NCBI GenBank assembly: GCA_024579835.1
Contig: CP102060.1
Location: 868,001-932,000 of the forward strand
Direction of reading: 5' to 3'
Length of the DNA stretch: 64,000 bases
Source of the DNA: Clostridiaceae bacterium HFYG-1003
Lineage (GTDB): Bacteria > Bacillota > Clostridia > Clostridiales > Clostridiaceae
The notes under the pieces are model-generated. The model was given only the letters and a program-made list of their open reading frames with translations. It had not been told where the DNA came from and did not search any database. The first letter of the stretch is position 1. Every line of letters begins with the position of its first letter. This document shows, one piece after another, positions 1 to 8,640 of the stretch. Both the position numbers and the translations under genes were made by a program.

Positions 1-51
1 GTTGCCACCACCGGCTTTTATAAAGCGAAGAACCCGGACAAGTTTTTTTAA
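1..51 (+). CDS. C-terminal tail of a gene cut by the window edge
   Basis: An open frame enters from the left edge and ends with TAA at 49-51, giving 16 residues (VATTGFYKAKNPDKFF). No other long frame covers this stretch, and an inverted repeat follows directly, as expected behind a gene end. The family cannot be identified from so few residues. The call rests only on the open frame and its position. Confidence 0.4.
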   Translation, partial: VATTGFYKAKNPDKFF

Positions 52-72
52 CGGAGTGACTGATTCACTCCG
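52..72 (+). terminator. hairpin after the partial gene
   Basis: An 8-bp inverted repeat, CGGAGTGA (52-59) with TCACTCCG (65-72), lies one base after the stop of the partial gene. No T-run follows on either side, so an intrinsic terminator role is weakly supported; it could instead be a 3'-end stabilising stem. Confidence 0.35.
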
Positions 73-123
73 GCAGGATTCAGTCTTCCGGCAGAATTCA
101 TTCTTCCGGCAGGATTCAGTCTT
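70..123. repeat. 18-bp tandem repeat, three copies
   Basis: Copies at 70-87, 88-105 and 106-123 read CCGGCAGGATTCAGTCTT with two changes in the middle copy. The array lies between the partial gene and the terminator of the minus-strand zinc-ribbon operon. It is one of several short intergenic tandem arrays in the window. Confidence 0.8.
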
Positions 124-149
124 TCGGTTTGGGTTTCAGAACATAGCCA

Positions 150-197
150 AAAAATAAGATCCGGAGGGATCGCGCCTGGGCGGTATCCCTCCGGATC
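150..197 (-). terminator. intrinsic terminator of the zinc-ribbon operon
   Basis: A perfect 13-bp stem pairs 158-170 with 185-197 around a 14-nt loop. On the minus strand the stem is followed by TTATTTTTT, the expected U-tract. It lies about 20 bp past the stop of the 217-813 gene. Confidence 0.85.
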
Positions 198-216
198 AAT
201 TTGATCAGAATACGGG

Positions 217-813
217 CTAATCGTGGAAGAACCAGTTTTCACTGTCATCGGTGCTGGTCAGTGCCGGTGTCATGGTCATCATGTCTTTGTCGTCATTGAA
301 TTCAATTTTGATGAGTCGCTCGACCGAACTGCTGGTAACCTTTATGGTATCTTTCCCGATTACATCATAGTCGTAGGTTGCGATCTTGGAATTTAGAAAT
401 GCGTAAGAGGAATTGAAGTTATATTCGATCTCGTCCTCGGAGAAGTCCAGTTCCAGCTGGAAGGTAGTCGTATCGCTTGTCTCGATGCGGCTCCAGTCTT
501 TGAGCAGGAGTTTTTTCAGTTCGGCTTTTCCCTGGTTCTGCCAGAGGAGAAAGCCAACGACCAGTGCCAGTACGACGCCAATCACCGGAAGATATTTTTT
601 AAAGGGGACAGCGGACCATGATTGAACCGGCTGGATCGGTCCGGGAGCCTCAGAGCTTGATACCACCAGAGGTCCGTCGCCGGCCAAGGGGGAATCCGAT
701 GCCTGTATGACCGTGCCGTGAGGTTCAGCCTGACCTGGGGTGGTTTTATGACCGCAGGTGGGACAGAAATTGCTTTGTTCAGGAATGGTGCTGCCGCATT
801 TGGTACAATTCAT
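217..813 (-). CDS. zinc-ribbon, single-pass membrane protein
   Basis: A 198-aa protein with an N-terminal zinc ribbon (Cys3, Cys6, Cys17, Cys20), a Pro/Ser-rich linker to about residue 70, one membrane segment at about 74-91 and an outward-facing domain of about 105 residues. The C-terminal domain is beta-rich and I do not recognise it. The start has a clear AAGGAG 8 nt upstream. It is the second gene of a minus-strand pair, 60 bp after the 874-2217 gene, which has the same ribbon-TM-domain logic. The inferred role is an envelope-associated or sensing protein with a cytoplasmic zinc ribbon; function unknown. Confidence 0.85.
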   Translation of the reverse strand: MNCTKCGSTIPEQSNFCPTCGHKTTPGQAEPHGTVIQASDSPLAGDGPLVVSSSEAPGPIQPVQSWSAVPFKKYLPVIGVVLALVVGFLLWQNQGKAELKKLLLKDWSRIETSDTTTFQLELDFSEDEIEYNFNSSYAFLNSKIATYDYDVIGKDTIKVTSSSVERLIKIEFNDDKDMMTMTPALTSTDDSENWFFHD

Positions 814-873
814 AATATTTCTCCTTCAGTTTGATTTTTTAGGCTGAAAGTGCGTCTGGTTATGTTCTGAGGG

Positions 874-2217
874 TTAATTATAATCCAGAATAGAAACGGA
901 AGCCTTGTCGATACGTTTATTGAGGGGAACCGACATTGTGAAGGTCTTGGTTTCTCCCGGAGCAAGTCCCTCGCTGCCCACAGCGTAAGTCCAGTCGGTA
1001 TCCAGGACATCCCCGGCGAGTGACTGGAAGGACGCTTTGACCTCCACAAATGAATACGTCTTGGAGCCATTGTTTTTAATCGTGCCTTGGTATTGCGTGA
1101 ACACAGTGTTGTGGGTCACGAAGCCGTAAATGCTCAAAGCGGTATAGGCACTTTCATAAGCACTGTCCTTGGAAGTCGGGGAGGTCAGCTCATAGGAGGC
1201 GAGCTTGCCTCGGGTATATTCATTTTTGCCTTCGATCAGACGATTGTCTTTCAGTACAAGTTCGGTAGCCCCCCTTTTCACTTCCCCTTGTTTCGGTTTA
1301 TAGGTGACGTTGTAGTCGATGGGCACACCAACTCCGAGGCTCCATTTCGCTTTGTCATCGGATGTAAACTCAATGGAGACTACAGATCCGTACTCCGTCT
1401 TATAGCTCCAGAAACCCTCGAGGTAGGTTTTCATTTCTTCCACGGTGGTAAAAGTTTGCCTGCCCTTCATTTCCTGGAAGTGATTGAAGAAGTAGGCTCC
1501 CATGAGAAATGCCACCACTGTTGCAGCGATCAGAAGGTTTCGTTTTTTTGCTTTTGCTGAGGCGAGTCGCTCTGCTTCTGCCTGTTCATTGGCTTTGCGG
1601 ACCTGATCCTGCCGCATTTTTTCCAATCCCTGCGTTAGCTGAGGTTCCGAGTAATGAAACATCTGTCGATCCCTGGTGGACCCGCAGGCCATGCACTGAT
1701 CCATAGCTTTGGGATTGAGCTGGGAGCAGCTGCAGAGCCAGTCGTCGCCCAGATCAAGAGGCAGGTTATGAGCTTTCGGATGCTGGATCCGGAGGTAATT
1801 CAACAGTTCCAAATCTGCTGGATTGACGGGATCGAGAACCGGAACGGCGGCCTCCTGAAGAAAGGGTCCCTGGTAAGGGAGAATCTGGCCGTCAGAGAGG
1901 CTGACGGCTTCTTCGCCCAGAACAAGTTTTCGGATATCAGGATGGGGCAGATTGATGGGGCGGCCGACGTAGGGAGTCTGCGGCGGAACGTTCAGGTCCT
2001 GGAGCAGAATCTGGAAGGATTCCCGGCCGCCGCCGAACTGAATCGGCTCATCGAATGAGTTGAAAGCCCTGGCTCTGAGTTTGAGTCCGGTGATGGTACC
2101 ATAATTCAAATTAGTAAATGAGACACTCACCTGAGGCTGGCCGTTCACGACCTGAACGGGGCCCTCCAGATTGCCAATGTGGGCGTTGAAGTCGAACGTT
2201 TTCCTGACTTCTTTCAT
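874..2217 (-). CDS. zinc-ribbon membrane protein with C-terminal FxLYD-like domain
   Basis: A 447-aa protein. Residues 1-155 form a soluble domain with no family I recognise. A degenerate zinc ribbon follows with Cys162, Cys164, Cys175 and Cys178, then a Lys/Glu-rich helix, one membrane segment at about 227-243 and an extracytoplasmic half. Residues about 360-447 (YQGTIKNNGSKTYSFVEVKA and what follows) resemble the FxLYD domain of Firmicute surface proteins. GGGGAGG precedes the start. It is the first gene of the pair with the 217-813 protein, so the two may act together. Function unknown. Confidence 0.85.
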   Translation of the reverse strand: MKEVRKTFDFNAHIGNLEGPVQVVNGQPQVSVSFTNLNYGTITGLKLRARAFNSFDEPIQFGGGRESFQILLQDLNVPPQTPYVGRPINLPHPDIRKLVLGEEAVSLSDGQILPYQGPFLQEAAVPVLDPVNPADLELLNYLRIQHPKAHNLPLDLGDDWLCSCSQLNPKAMDQCMACGSTRDRQMFHYSEPQLTQGLEKMRQDQVRKANEQAEAERLASAKAKKRNLLIAATVVAFLMGAYFFNHFQEMKGRQTFTTVEEMKTYLEGFWSYKTEYGSVVSIEFTSDDKAKWSLGVGVPIDYNVTYKPKQGEVKRGATELVLKDNRLIEGKNEYTRGKLASYELTSPTSKDSAYESAYTALSIYGFVTHNTVFTQYQGTIKNNGSKTYSFVEVKASFQSLAGDVLDTDWTYAVGSEGLAPGETKTFTMSVPLNKRIDKASVSILDYN

Positions 2218-2247
2218 AGATACCTCCCCAAGCTGTAATTTGTAATT

Positions 2248-2276
2248 ATTATACTATAATGTTTAGACGCTTCAGA
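2248..2276 (-). promoter_or_regulatory. possible promoter of the zinc-ribbon operon
   Basis: On the minus strand TATAAT (2253-2248) lies about 30 bp upstream of the 2217 start codon. The hexamer 17 bp further upstream, TCTGAA, is a poor -35 match, so only the -10 is convincing. Confidence 0.4.
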
Positions 2277-2371
2277 GTAAATTTCGATTATTTACTGATT
2301 TTGCAATATTTTTTTTATCTCCAATTATTTTAATTATTTCGATGAGTGCACCGGCTTTGATAGAATCTTTG

Positions 2372-2425
2372 ACCATAGGGATAGGAACCATAGGGATAGG
2401 AACCATAGGGATAGGAACCATAGGA
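2372..2425. repeat. 15-bp tandem repeat, three and a half copies
   Basis: The unit ACCATAGGGATAGGA occurs at 2372-2386, 2387-2401 and 2402-2416, with a partial fourth copy. The period is a multiple of three, so on the minus strand it would read as the pentapeptide MVPIP inside a 62-codon frame with no ribosome binding site. It lies between the divergent zinc-ribbon operon and pnp. Confidence 0.85.
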
Positions 2426-2563
2426 TTCTCAAGCGGAGAATGTGGGGGAAATTGGTTCACTGTAATATACTGAATGAATTGCGGTATGGGAATCTAACAA
2501 GAGAGTGTGGTCTGTTGGGGATTGAAATTATCTTCTGATTCAGGCCTGCAGGGTGAAAAATTC

Positions 2564-2593
2564 GGGACAAAGCGGGGGTGAATTTGATATAAT
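2564..2593 (+). promoter_or_regulatory. promoter of pnp
   Basis: GGGACA (2564-2569), an 18-bp spacer and a perfect TATAAT (2588-2593). Transcription would start near 2600, leaving a 5' leader of about 140 nt before the pnp start codon. Confidence 0.65.
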
Positions 2594-2599
2594 GTAAGA

Positions 2600-2741
2600 A
2601 TCAAAACTATGCCCGAGAGGAGCTGGTTGTGTATCTAATTATAATTCAGACGGCATCCCGCCGATCGGGCAGAGGTGGCGCCTGAACTATAATTAAGTAT
2701 GCAGCGGGCTTTTAGCGAGGCAGGAATGAAAAGGAGAATAT
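2600..2741 (+). promoter_or_regulatory. structured 5' leader of pnp with interleaved inverted repeats
   Basis: GCCCGA (2611-2616) can pair with TCGGGC (2665-2670), and a small stem CGGC-ATCCC-GCCG sits at 2651-2663. A 14-nt arm at 2636-2649 pairs with 2682-2695 with one G-T type mismatch. The two long pairings interleave, so they form either a pseudoknot or alternative folds. A further copy of CGGGC (2705-2709) followed by TTTT offers a third partner for GCCCG. PNPase mRNA leaders are autoregulated in some bacteria (established for E. coli); that this one is regulatory is inference. Confidence 0.45.
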
Positions 2742-4892
2742 ATGAAACCTATTTTAAAGACTGAAGTCGCCGGCCGTTCCATGGGCATTGAACTGGGCAA
2801 TATCGGATTCTTATCGGATTGCGCGCTGTTCATGAGCTATGGCGAAACGGTGATTCTGACGAATGTCAACATGAGTGAATCACCGCGCGACGGGATTGAT
2901 TTCTTCCCGCTGTCGGTAGACTATGAAGAACGTCTGTATGCTGTCGGCAAGATTCCCGGAGGATTTATCAAGCGGGAAGGTCGTCCCACGGAAAATGCCA
3001 TCCTGGCCGGCCGTGCGACGGACCGTCCGCTACGCCCCTTGTTCCCCAAGGGACTGCGCAATGACGTTCAGGTCGTCAACACGGTAGTATCCGTTGAACC
3101 GGACAACCTGCCGGAAATTCTGGCGATCAACGCCGCTTCCACTGCCCTTTATATTTCCTCGATTCCGTTCACTACGCCGGTGGCCGCAGTTTCAGTCGGC
3201 CTGATTGAAGGCAACTTTGTCTGCAACCCGACGTCCAAGGAACGCGAGGTTTCCACGCTGGATCTGACCGTTGTCGCAACGAACAAGCGCGTCATGATGA
3301 TCGAGGCCGGAGCCCAGGAAATTGACGAAGACACCATGATCCGCGGGATTGCCTATGGCTTTGACAAGTGTCAGCCCATCCTGGAAATGCAGGAAGAGGC
3401 CCGCCGTCTGTATGGCAAGGAAAAGAAAGTGGTTGAAATGCACAAGATCGATGCCGAGACCGAGCGCCAGGTGCGTGAGTTTGCCGGTGATCTGATCCGT
3501 CAGGTCTATTCCAAGGCCATCAAGACCGAGCGCAACGCTGAAATGGATCTGGCCAAGGAAAAAATCGCGGAGCACTTCAAGGAAGTATTCGGCGATGACT
3601 TCGCCTCCAAGAAGAGCGATATTGCCGAAGTAGTCTACCAGATGCAGAAAGAACTCGTCCGGGATCTGGCCATCAATGAGCATCGCCGGGTTGACGGCCG
3701 CGCCTTTGATGAGATCCGCGAGCTGAAGTCCGATGTTGCCATTCTGCCCCGTACCCATGGATCAGGTCTGTTCTCCAGAGGTCAGACTCAGGTCATGACT
3801 GTGGCAACGTTAGGATCCATCGGTGAAATCCAGAAGCTTGACGGAATTTCCGAAGAGGAATTCAAGCGCTACATCCACCACTACAATTTCCCCAGCTATT
3901 CTGTCGGTGAAACCCGTCCCATGCGTGGACCGGGCCGCCGCGAGATTGGTCACGGAGCCCTGGCGGAGCGCGCCTTAGAGCCGCTGATTCCGTCCGAGGA
4001 AGAATTCCCGTACACCATCCGGCTGGTTTCCGAAGTTCTCTCCAGCAATGGTTCCACTTCCCAGGGAGCGGTTTGTGCTTCCACTCTGGCTCTGATGGAT
4101 GCCGGTGTTCCCCTAAAGCGTCCCTGCGCGGGAATTGCCATGGGTCTGTTCACCACGGATGATCTGGCCCGGGAAGAAGTAGTTACCGACATCCAGGGCG
4201 TTGAAGATTTCTTCGGCGACATGGACTTCAAGGTAGCCGGAACCGAAAAGGGAATTACCTCCATCCAGGTTGACACTAAGATTGCCGGTCTGTCCGAATA
4301 TGTCATCAAGACGGCCATCACGGATGCCCGGGCTGCCCGGATGAAGATCCTCGATGTGATGAAGGGCGCCATCGCCGAATCCAGAAAGGATGTTTCTCTG
4401 TACGCTCCGAAGATCCTCACCATGAAGATCAATCCGGACAAGATCCGCGATGTCATCGGATCCGGCGGAAAGGTCATCAATAAGATCATCGCCGACACCG
4501 GGGTTAAGATCGATATCAACGATGACGGCTCCGTCTTCATCGCCGGTGCCGATATTGATATGGCACGCAAGGCCTACAGCATCATCGACGGCATTACCCG
4601 CGATGTTGAGCCGGGCGAAGTCTATCTGGGCAAGGTTACCCGCCTGATGAACTTTGGTGCTTTCGTCGAGATCCTCCCGAACAAGGAAGGTCTGGTCCAC
4701 ATCTCCAAGCTGGATAAAAAACGCGTGGAAAAAGTGGAAGACGTGGTCAGCGTAGGCGACGAGATTCTGGTCAAGGTGCTTGAGATCGATTCCCAGGGCC
4801 GGATCAACCTCTCGCGCAAGGATGCCATCCTTGATGCCGACAAGAAAGAACAGGGCGAAGCAACGGATGCGGCAGCACCTGCCCATTCCTAA
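2742..4892 (+). CDS. pnp: polyribonucleotide nucleotidyltransferase (PNPase)
   Basis: A 716-aa protein of the usual PNPase length. It degrades RNA 3' to 5' with phosphate and can run in reverse to add tails. Two RNase PH cores (about residues 10-210 and 310-540) flank an alpha-helical linker. The first core carries [20 protein letters not shown] and the second the catalytic region with FSRGQTQV and [13 protein letters not shown] domain (GSGG near 573) and an S1 domain (from about 625) follow. AAGGAG precedes the ATG. rpsO, its common upstream neighbour, is absent; pnp has its own promoter and leader and a terminator behind it, so it appears monocistronic. Confidence 0.98.
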   Translation: MKPILKTEVAGRSMGIELGNIGFLSDCALFMSYGETVILTNVNMSESPRDGIDFFPLSVDYEERLYAVGKIPGGFIKREGRPTENAILAGRATDRPLRPLFPKGLRNDVQVVNTVVSVEPDNLPEILAINAASTALYISSIPFTTPVAAVSVGLIEGNFVCNPTSKEREVSTLDLTVVATNKRVMMIEAGAQEIDEDTMIRGIAYGFDKCQPILEMQEEARRLYGKEKKVVEMHKIDAETERQVREFAGDLIRQVYSKAIKTERNAEMDLAKEKIAEHFKEVFGDDFASKKSDIAEVVYQMQKELVRDLAINEHRRVDGRAFDEIRELKSDVAILPRTHGSGLFSRGQTQVMTVATLGSIGEIQKLDGISEEEFKRYIHHYNFPSYSVGETRPMRGPGRREIGHGALAERALEPLIPSEEEFPYTIRLVSEVLSSNGSTSQGAVCASTLALMDAGVPLKRPCAGIAMGLFTTDDLAREEVVTDIQGVEDFFGDMDFKVAGTEKGITSIQVDTKIAGLSEYVIKTAITDARAARMKILDVMKGAIAESRKDVSLYAPKILTMKINPDKIRDVIGSGGKVINKIIADTGVKIDINDDGSVFIAGADIDMARKAYSIIDGITRDVEPGEVYLGKVTRLMNFGAFVEILPNKEGLVHISKLDKKRVEKVEDVVSVGDEILVKVLEIDSQGRINLSRKDAILDADKKEQGEATDAAAPAHS

Positions 4893-4974
4893 TTCGAACT
4901 TGGGCGGACATTCTGATCACAATATGAAATAAAATGTTCCGGCTACGATAAAAGAATCAGAACTGACAATACAG

Positions 4975-5002
4975 ACGGGCACCCCTGTGGTGCCCGTTTT
5001 GT
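4975..5002 (+). terminator. intrinsic terminator of pnp
   Basis: ACGGGCACC (4975-4983), loop CCTGT, GGTGCCCGT (4989-4997), then TTT. About 80 bp past the pnp stop codon. Confidence 0.85.
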
Positions 5003-5177
5003 GACATAAATGTCAGGCAAAACTGTGGCAGCCACGGGAAACGGCCTGTTTTGGCGTTTTTTTTAATTTTCCTTTAAGGGTACATCCTGTAAATTAGACA
5101 CAGGAACAATCCTCATTCGAATGCAGAGCAAAAAATACAACCCCGATGAAGCGGGTGACATTGAAGGAGCAACGAAC

Positions 5178-6437
5178 ATGAAACAAGGCAAACTGAAACA
5201 CAAATGGCTGCTGGGCCTTCTGGCAGTGGTTCTGGCAGGAGCCGGATTCTTCTACTGGAATCAGCAGGCGGCGATCGCCCGGGATAAGATTACCTACCGG
5301 ACTTATACCTTGAGCGAGCGGGAACCCCTGATGCTCAAAGGGACAGCGGAAGTAACCGAATCCACCTCCGTGTTCATCGACCCATCCAAAGGGGAAGTGA
5401 AGGACCTCCTCGTGACCTCCGGACAGCGGGTGAAAGCCGGTGATCCATTGTTCTCCTATGATAACGAAATGGCTCAGAACAGCCTGGAAGACGCCCAGCG
5501 GGCAGTGGACAAGGCCGAGGACGCACTGAAGACAGCCAAAGCTGATCTGGCCGAGGCCAAAGATGATCAGGCTGCTGATAAATCCAGCCTGATCAAAGCG
5601 GAGGCCAATCTGGACAAAGCCAAGAGCCGGCTGAGAAACGCCCAGAAGGATCTGGAAGAAGCTCAGGCCGATCGGGACAAGGATCGGATCGAAGATCTCA
5701 ATGATACGATCTACGAGCAGAACGAAAAAGTTCAGGAATACTCCCAGGATGTTTCTCGGCTGACCGCCAAGAAGGATTCGTGGCCCGGCCAGATCACCGC
5801 CCTGGAGAAATCGGTCAAGCAGACAGAGACTGCACTGGATGATGCAAAAATCATGCTGGATCGGGCCGAGTCCAACCAGACCAACAGCGAAGCCGCATCC
5901 TTTGACGGAGTGGTTCTGGTCCATGAAGAGAACAAGACCAATCCTCAGGGATCCTTAGTGGACATTTTGTCGGAACAGACGAAAATCAATGCCATGGTGA
6001 CCGAATATGACTACTTCCGGCTGGCGCTGAACCAGGACGTCTTTGTTCACGTAATTGCTACGGATGAGCGGATCCCGGGCAAGATTGTGGAACTCAACCC
6101 GATCCCGGAAAACCTGAAGCTGAGCGGGGCGGTGGACAGCAGCGTCAACTACGCCTTTGGCGTGATTCCGGAGCGCAGAATCCAGCCCGGATACTCCGTG
6201 GAAGTGGAAGTTGCCCTCAATGAGATCGTCGTCCCCACCAGTGCCATTGTGAAGGACAAGGATCAGTCATTCCTCTGGGTGGTAACCGAGGGCAAAGTCG
6301 CCCGAAAGCCCGTCAAGCTGGAGCAGCGGGGCAACTACTGGGTTCTGAGCGAAGGCCTTGCAAAAAACAGCGTGATCGTAGTGGATCCCAACGCAGACCT
6401 GACGGAAGGCTTGCAGATACAGGTCGAAGCAAAATGA
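5178..6437 (+). CDS. membrane fusion (periplasmic adaptor-like) subunit of a MacAB-type exporter
   Basis: A 419-aa HlyD/MacA-family protein. A signal-anchor segment lies at about residues 8-27. A lipoyl/barrel region contains the typical VKDLLVTSGQRVKAGDPLF. A long alpha-helical coiled coil rich in Ala/Lys/Asp/Glu spans about 80-220, and beta-barrel parts follow. The frame opens at 5121, but the ATG at 5178 has GAAGGAG 8 nt upstream and places the membrane segment at the N-terminus, so I use it. It ends 4 bp inside the ATPase gene (ATGA overlap). In Gram-positive cells such adaptors link a MacB-like permease to the wall space. The substrate is unknown; antimicrobial peptides or drugs are possible. 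Confidence 0.9.
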   Translation: MKQGKLKHKWLLGLLAVVLAGAGFFYWNQQAAIARDKITYRTYTLSEREPLMLKGTAEVTESTSVFIDPSKGEVKDLLVTSGQRVKAGDPLFSYDNEMAQNSLEDAQRAVDKAEDALKTAKADLAEAKDDQAADKSSLIKAEANLDKAKSRLRNAQKDLEEAQADRDKDRIEDLNDTIYEQNEKVQEYSQDVSRLTAKKDSWPGQITALEKSVKQTETALDDAKIMLDRAESNQTNSEAASFDGVVLVHEENKTNPQGSLVDILSEQTKINAMVTEYDYFRLALNQDVFVHVIATDERIPGKIVELNPIPENLKLSGAVDSSVNYAFGVIPERRIQPGYSVEVEVALNEIVVPTSAIVKDKDQSFLWVVTEGKVARKPVKLEQRGNYWVLSEGLAKNSVIVVDPNADLTEGLQIQVEAK

Positions 6438-7126
6438 TCAAGCTGAATAATATCAATAAATACTACACCATGGGCGAGGAAACCCTTCATGTACTGAAGG
6501 ATTTCTCTCTGGAGATCGGCTCCGGAGAGTTCGTCGCCATCATGGGACCCTCCGGATCGGGAAAATCAACGCTGATCAACCTGCTGGGCTTCATCGATTC
6601 CAAATATTCCGGGGAGTATCTGTATGAGGGAGAGGTCCTGGATATCCGCAACGACAACCGGCTCTCCCAGGTTCGCAACGAGATGGTAGGCTTCGTGTTT
6701 CAGAACTTTTCGCTGATTGAGACGGATACAGTCCTGGAAAACGTTGAACTGCCGCTGCTCTACAAGGGACTGTCCAAGCGTCAGGCTCGGCCCATCGTCA
6801 TGGAGTACCTGGAAAAAGTCGGCATTGCCGAGAAATGGGACAAGCTGCCCAAACAGCTCTCCGGCGGCCAGCAGCAGCGCGTGGCCATTGCCCGGGCGCT
6901 GATCAACCAGCCCAAGTTCATCATTGCGGATGAGCCCACCGGCGCCCTGGATTTCCATACCTCCACTGAAATCATGAATCTGTTCCGCGATGTCAATCAG
7001 AAGGAACAGGTCACGATTATCCTGGTCACTCATGATGACAATATGGCTCATTACGCCAATCGCATCATTCGCATTTTTGACGGACGCATTGTCTCCGAGG
7101 AGGAACACCAACATGAGATTCATTGA
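6434..7126 (+). CDS. ABC transporter ATP-binding protein, MacB/LolD type
   Basis: A 230-aa nucleotide-binding domain that energises the efflux permease encoded next to it. Walker A is GPSGSGKST, the signature is [15 protein letters not shown], Walker B runs into DEPTGALD and the switch histidine is in [14 protein letters not shown] is typical of the MacB/LolD/FtsE branch. It starts with an ATGA overlap on the adaptor gene and overlaps the permease gene by 14 bp, so the three are one translationally coupled operon. Confidence 0.95.
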   Translation: MIKLNNINKYYTMGEETLHVLKDFSLEIGSGEFVAIMGPSGSGKSTLINLLGFIDSKYSGEYLYEGEVLDIRNDNRLSQVRNEMVGFVFQNFSLIETDTVLENVELPLLYKGLSKRQARPIVMEYLEKVGIAEKWDKLPKQLSGGQQQRVAIARALINQPKFIIADEPTGALDFHTSTEIMNLFRDVNQKEQVTIILVTHDDNMAHYANRIIRIFDGRIVSEEEHQHEIH

Positions 7127-8327
7127 GATTCTGCTATCCTCCGTGAAGGCACTGGTGAAGAACAAGCGGCGGACCATCCTGACCATGCTGGGCATCATCA
7201 TCGGCATCGCTTCGGTCATCACCATCATCGCCTTGGGCAAGGGCTTCCAGAATTCTGTTGTTCAGAACCTGACCCAGTCCGAATCCAGCGATGTGGTCAT
7301 CAACATTCTCTTCCAGCCCAGAACCCGGGATCTGTCCAATTCCTCCCGCTCGTTTTACGACATGGCGGACCTGGAAATGGCCCGTGCCATTGAAGGCGTG
7401 GAGAAGGCCGAGATCGGAGAACTGGAGCGAGGCTTCACCTCGATCAATGCCACGACCAATAAGAATGAACTCAAAGACAAGAGCATCGCGCTGATGCTGA
7501 ATACAGATGCCCCAAAAGAGACGATCCTGACCGGCCGGACCCTGAACCAGGCTGATGTGGACGCCACATCCCGGGTGGTGCTGATTTCCAAAGCGACGGG
7601 TCAGGATCTGTTCGGGGATGTGGAATCCTATCTGGGCCGCAGCGTGGAGATTCAGGGGATCCTGCACCGCATCGTCGGGGTCTATGAAGGACAGCCCAGA
7701 ACTGCGGTGAATATGAATGCCAACCGGTTTGACATCTACATGCCAAAAACCACTTATGAGCAGTATTATGCCCCGAAGAACTCCGGCAACAATCTGATGC
7801 TGACCATCCGGGAAGGCTTTGTGCCCAAGGATGTGGCGGATCAGGTTATGGAAGCGCTGGAAGTGCGCGGCTCCATGAAATCAGAAGGCACCTACATGGT
7901 ATTCGATATGGCGCTCATGATGGAAGGCATCGGCAACATCCTCACCATGATTACTTACTTCATCTCCGCCATCGCCGGAATCTCCCTGCTCATCGCGGGA
8001 GTCGGCGTCATGAACATGATGTATATTTCCGTATCCGAACGAACCAAGGAAATTGGTATCCGGCGCGCGCTGGGTGCGACCAAATCCTCCGTCCGCAACC
8101 AGTTCCTCCTGGAAGGCCTGACCATCACCCTGATCGGGGGAGCCATGGGCCTGCTGGTCGGAATTCTGATCTCGCGCATTGCCTCCCAGTTCCTGCCCTT
8201 TACTGCTGTGGTCGATACCTTCTCGGTCCTGCTCACAGTAATCATCTCCAGTTCCATCGGCCTCTTCTTCTCGGTTATGCCAGCCAACTCGGCCGCTCAG
8301 AAGGATCTGATCGATATCCTGAGATAA
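7113..8327 (+). CDS. MacB-like ABC transporter permease
   Basis: A 404-aa FtsX/MacB-fold permease: one N-terminal membrane helix (after KNKRRTILTMLGIIIGIASV), a large extracytoplasmic domain to about residue 275 and three C-terminal helices. It carries the conserved SERTKEIGIRRALGATKSS motif. The frame is open from 6990, but the ATG at 7113 has CGAGGAGG upstream and gives the canonical MacB N-terminus. It completes the adaptor-ATPase-permease operon and is followed by a strong terminator. Confidence 0.93.
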   Translation: MRFIEILLSSVKALVKNKRRTILTMLGIIIGIASVITIIALGKGFQNSVVQNLTQSESSDVVINILFQPRTRDLSNSSRSFYDMADLEMARAIEGVEKAEIGELERGFTSINATTNKNELKDKSIALMLNTDAPKETILTGRTLNQADVDATSRVVLISKATGQDLFGDVESYLGRSVEIQGILHRIVGVYEGQPRTAVNMNANRFDIYMPKTTYEQYYAPKNSGNNLMLTIREGFVPKDVADQVMEALEVRGSMKSEGTYMVFDMALMMEGIGNILTMITYFISAIAGISLLIAGVGVMNMMYISVSERTKEIGIRRALGATKSSVRNQFLLEGLTITLIGGAMGLLVGILISRIASQFLPFTAVVDTFSVLLTVIISSSIGLFFSVMPANSAAQKDLIDILR

Positions 8328-8365
8328 GAGGAATCACAGAAAGACAATGAACAGAATATGGAATA

Positions 8366-8408
8366 AAACGTTCCGTCTGGGGAATCATCCCACAGGCGGA
8401 ACGTTTTG
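8366..8408 (+). terminator. intrinsic terminator of the efflux operon
   Basis: An 11-bp stem, AAAACGTTCCG (8366-8376) with CGGAACGTTTT (8398-8408), extended by CTG/CAG and GGG/CCC pairs inside. The arm ends in TTTT. Confidence 0.85.
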
Positions 8409-8561
8409 CTATACTTCATAGTTTTTATTGAGTCAGAGGCAGAAATCCCAGGAAGATCCATTCATGGCAGTGGATCGGGATCATCCCTCATAAAAGCGAA
8501 GCGACACCCGGATTCAGAAATCAAACGACAATAGGTTCATCAATTATAAATCGGAAACACG

Positions 8562-8590
8562 TTGTTAAAAATCTTAAAGTCTAGTATTAT
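8562..8590 (+). promoter_or_regulatory. promoter of the rloA-rloB pair
   Basis: TTGTTA (8562-8567), a 17-bp spacer and TATTAT (8585-8590), 50 bp upstream of the ATPase start codon. The match is good and the region is AT-rich. Confidence 0.65.
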
Positions 8591-8640
8591 GAAGTTATTA
8601 ATGGAAATAAAAACGATAACACGTGGTTAGGGAGGGAAAT

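Noticed and set aside
2742-2760. Expected rpsO just upstream of pnp
   Set aside because: No S15 frame exists in 2218-2741; pnp has its own promoter instead.
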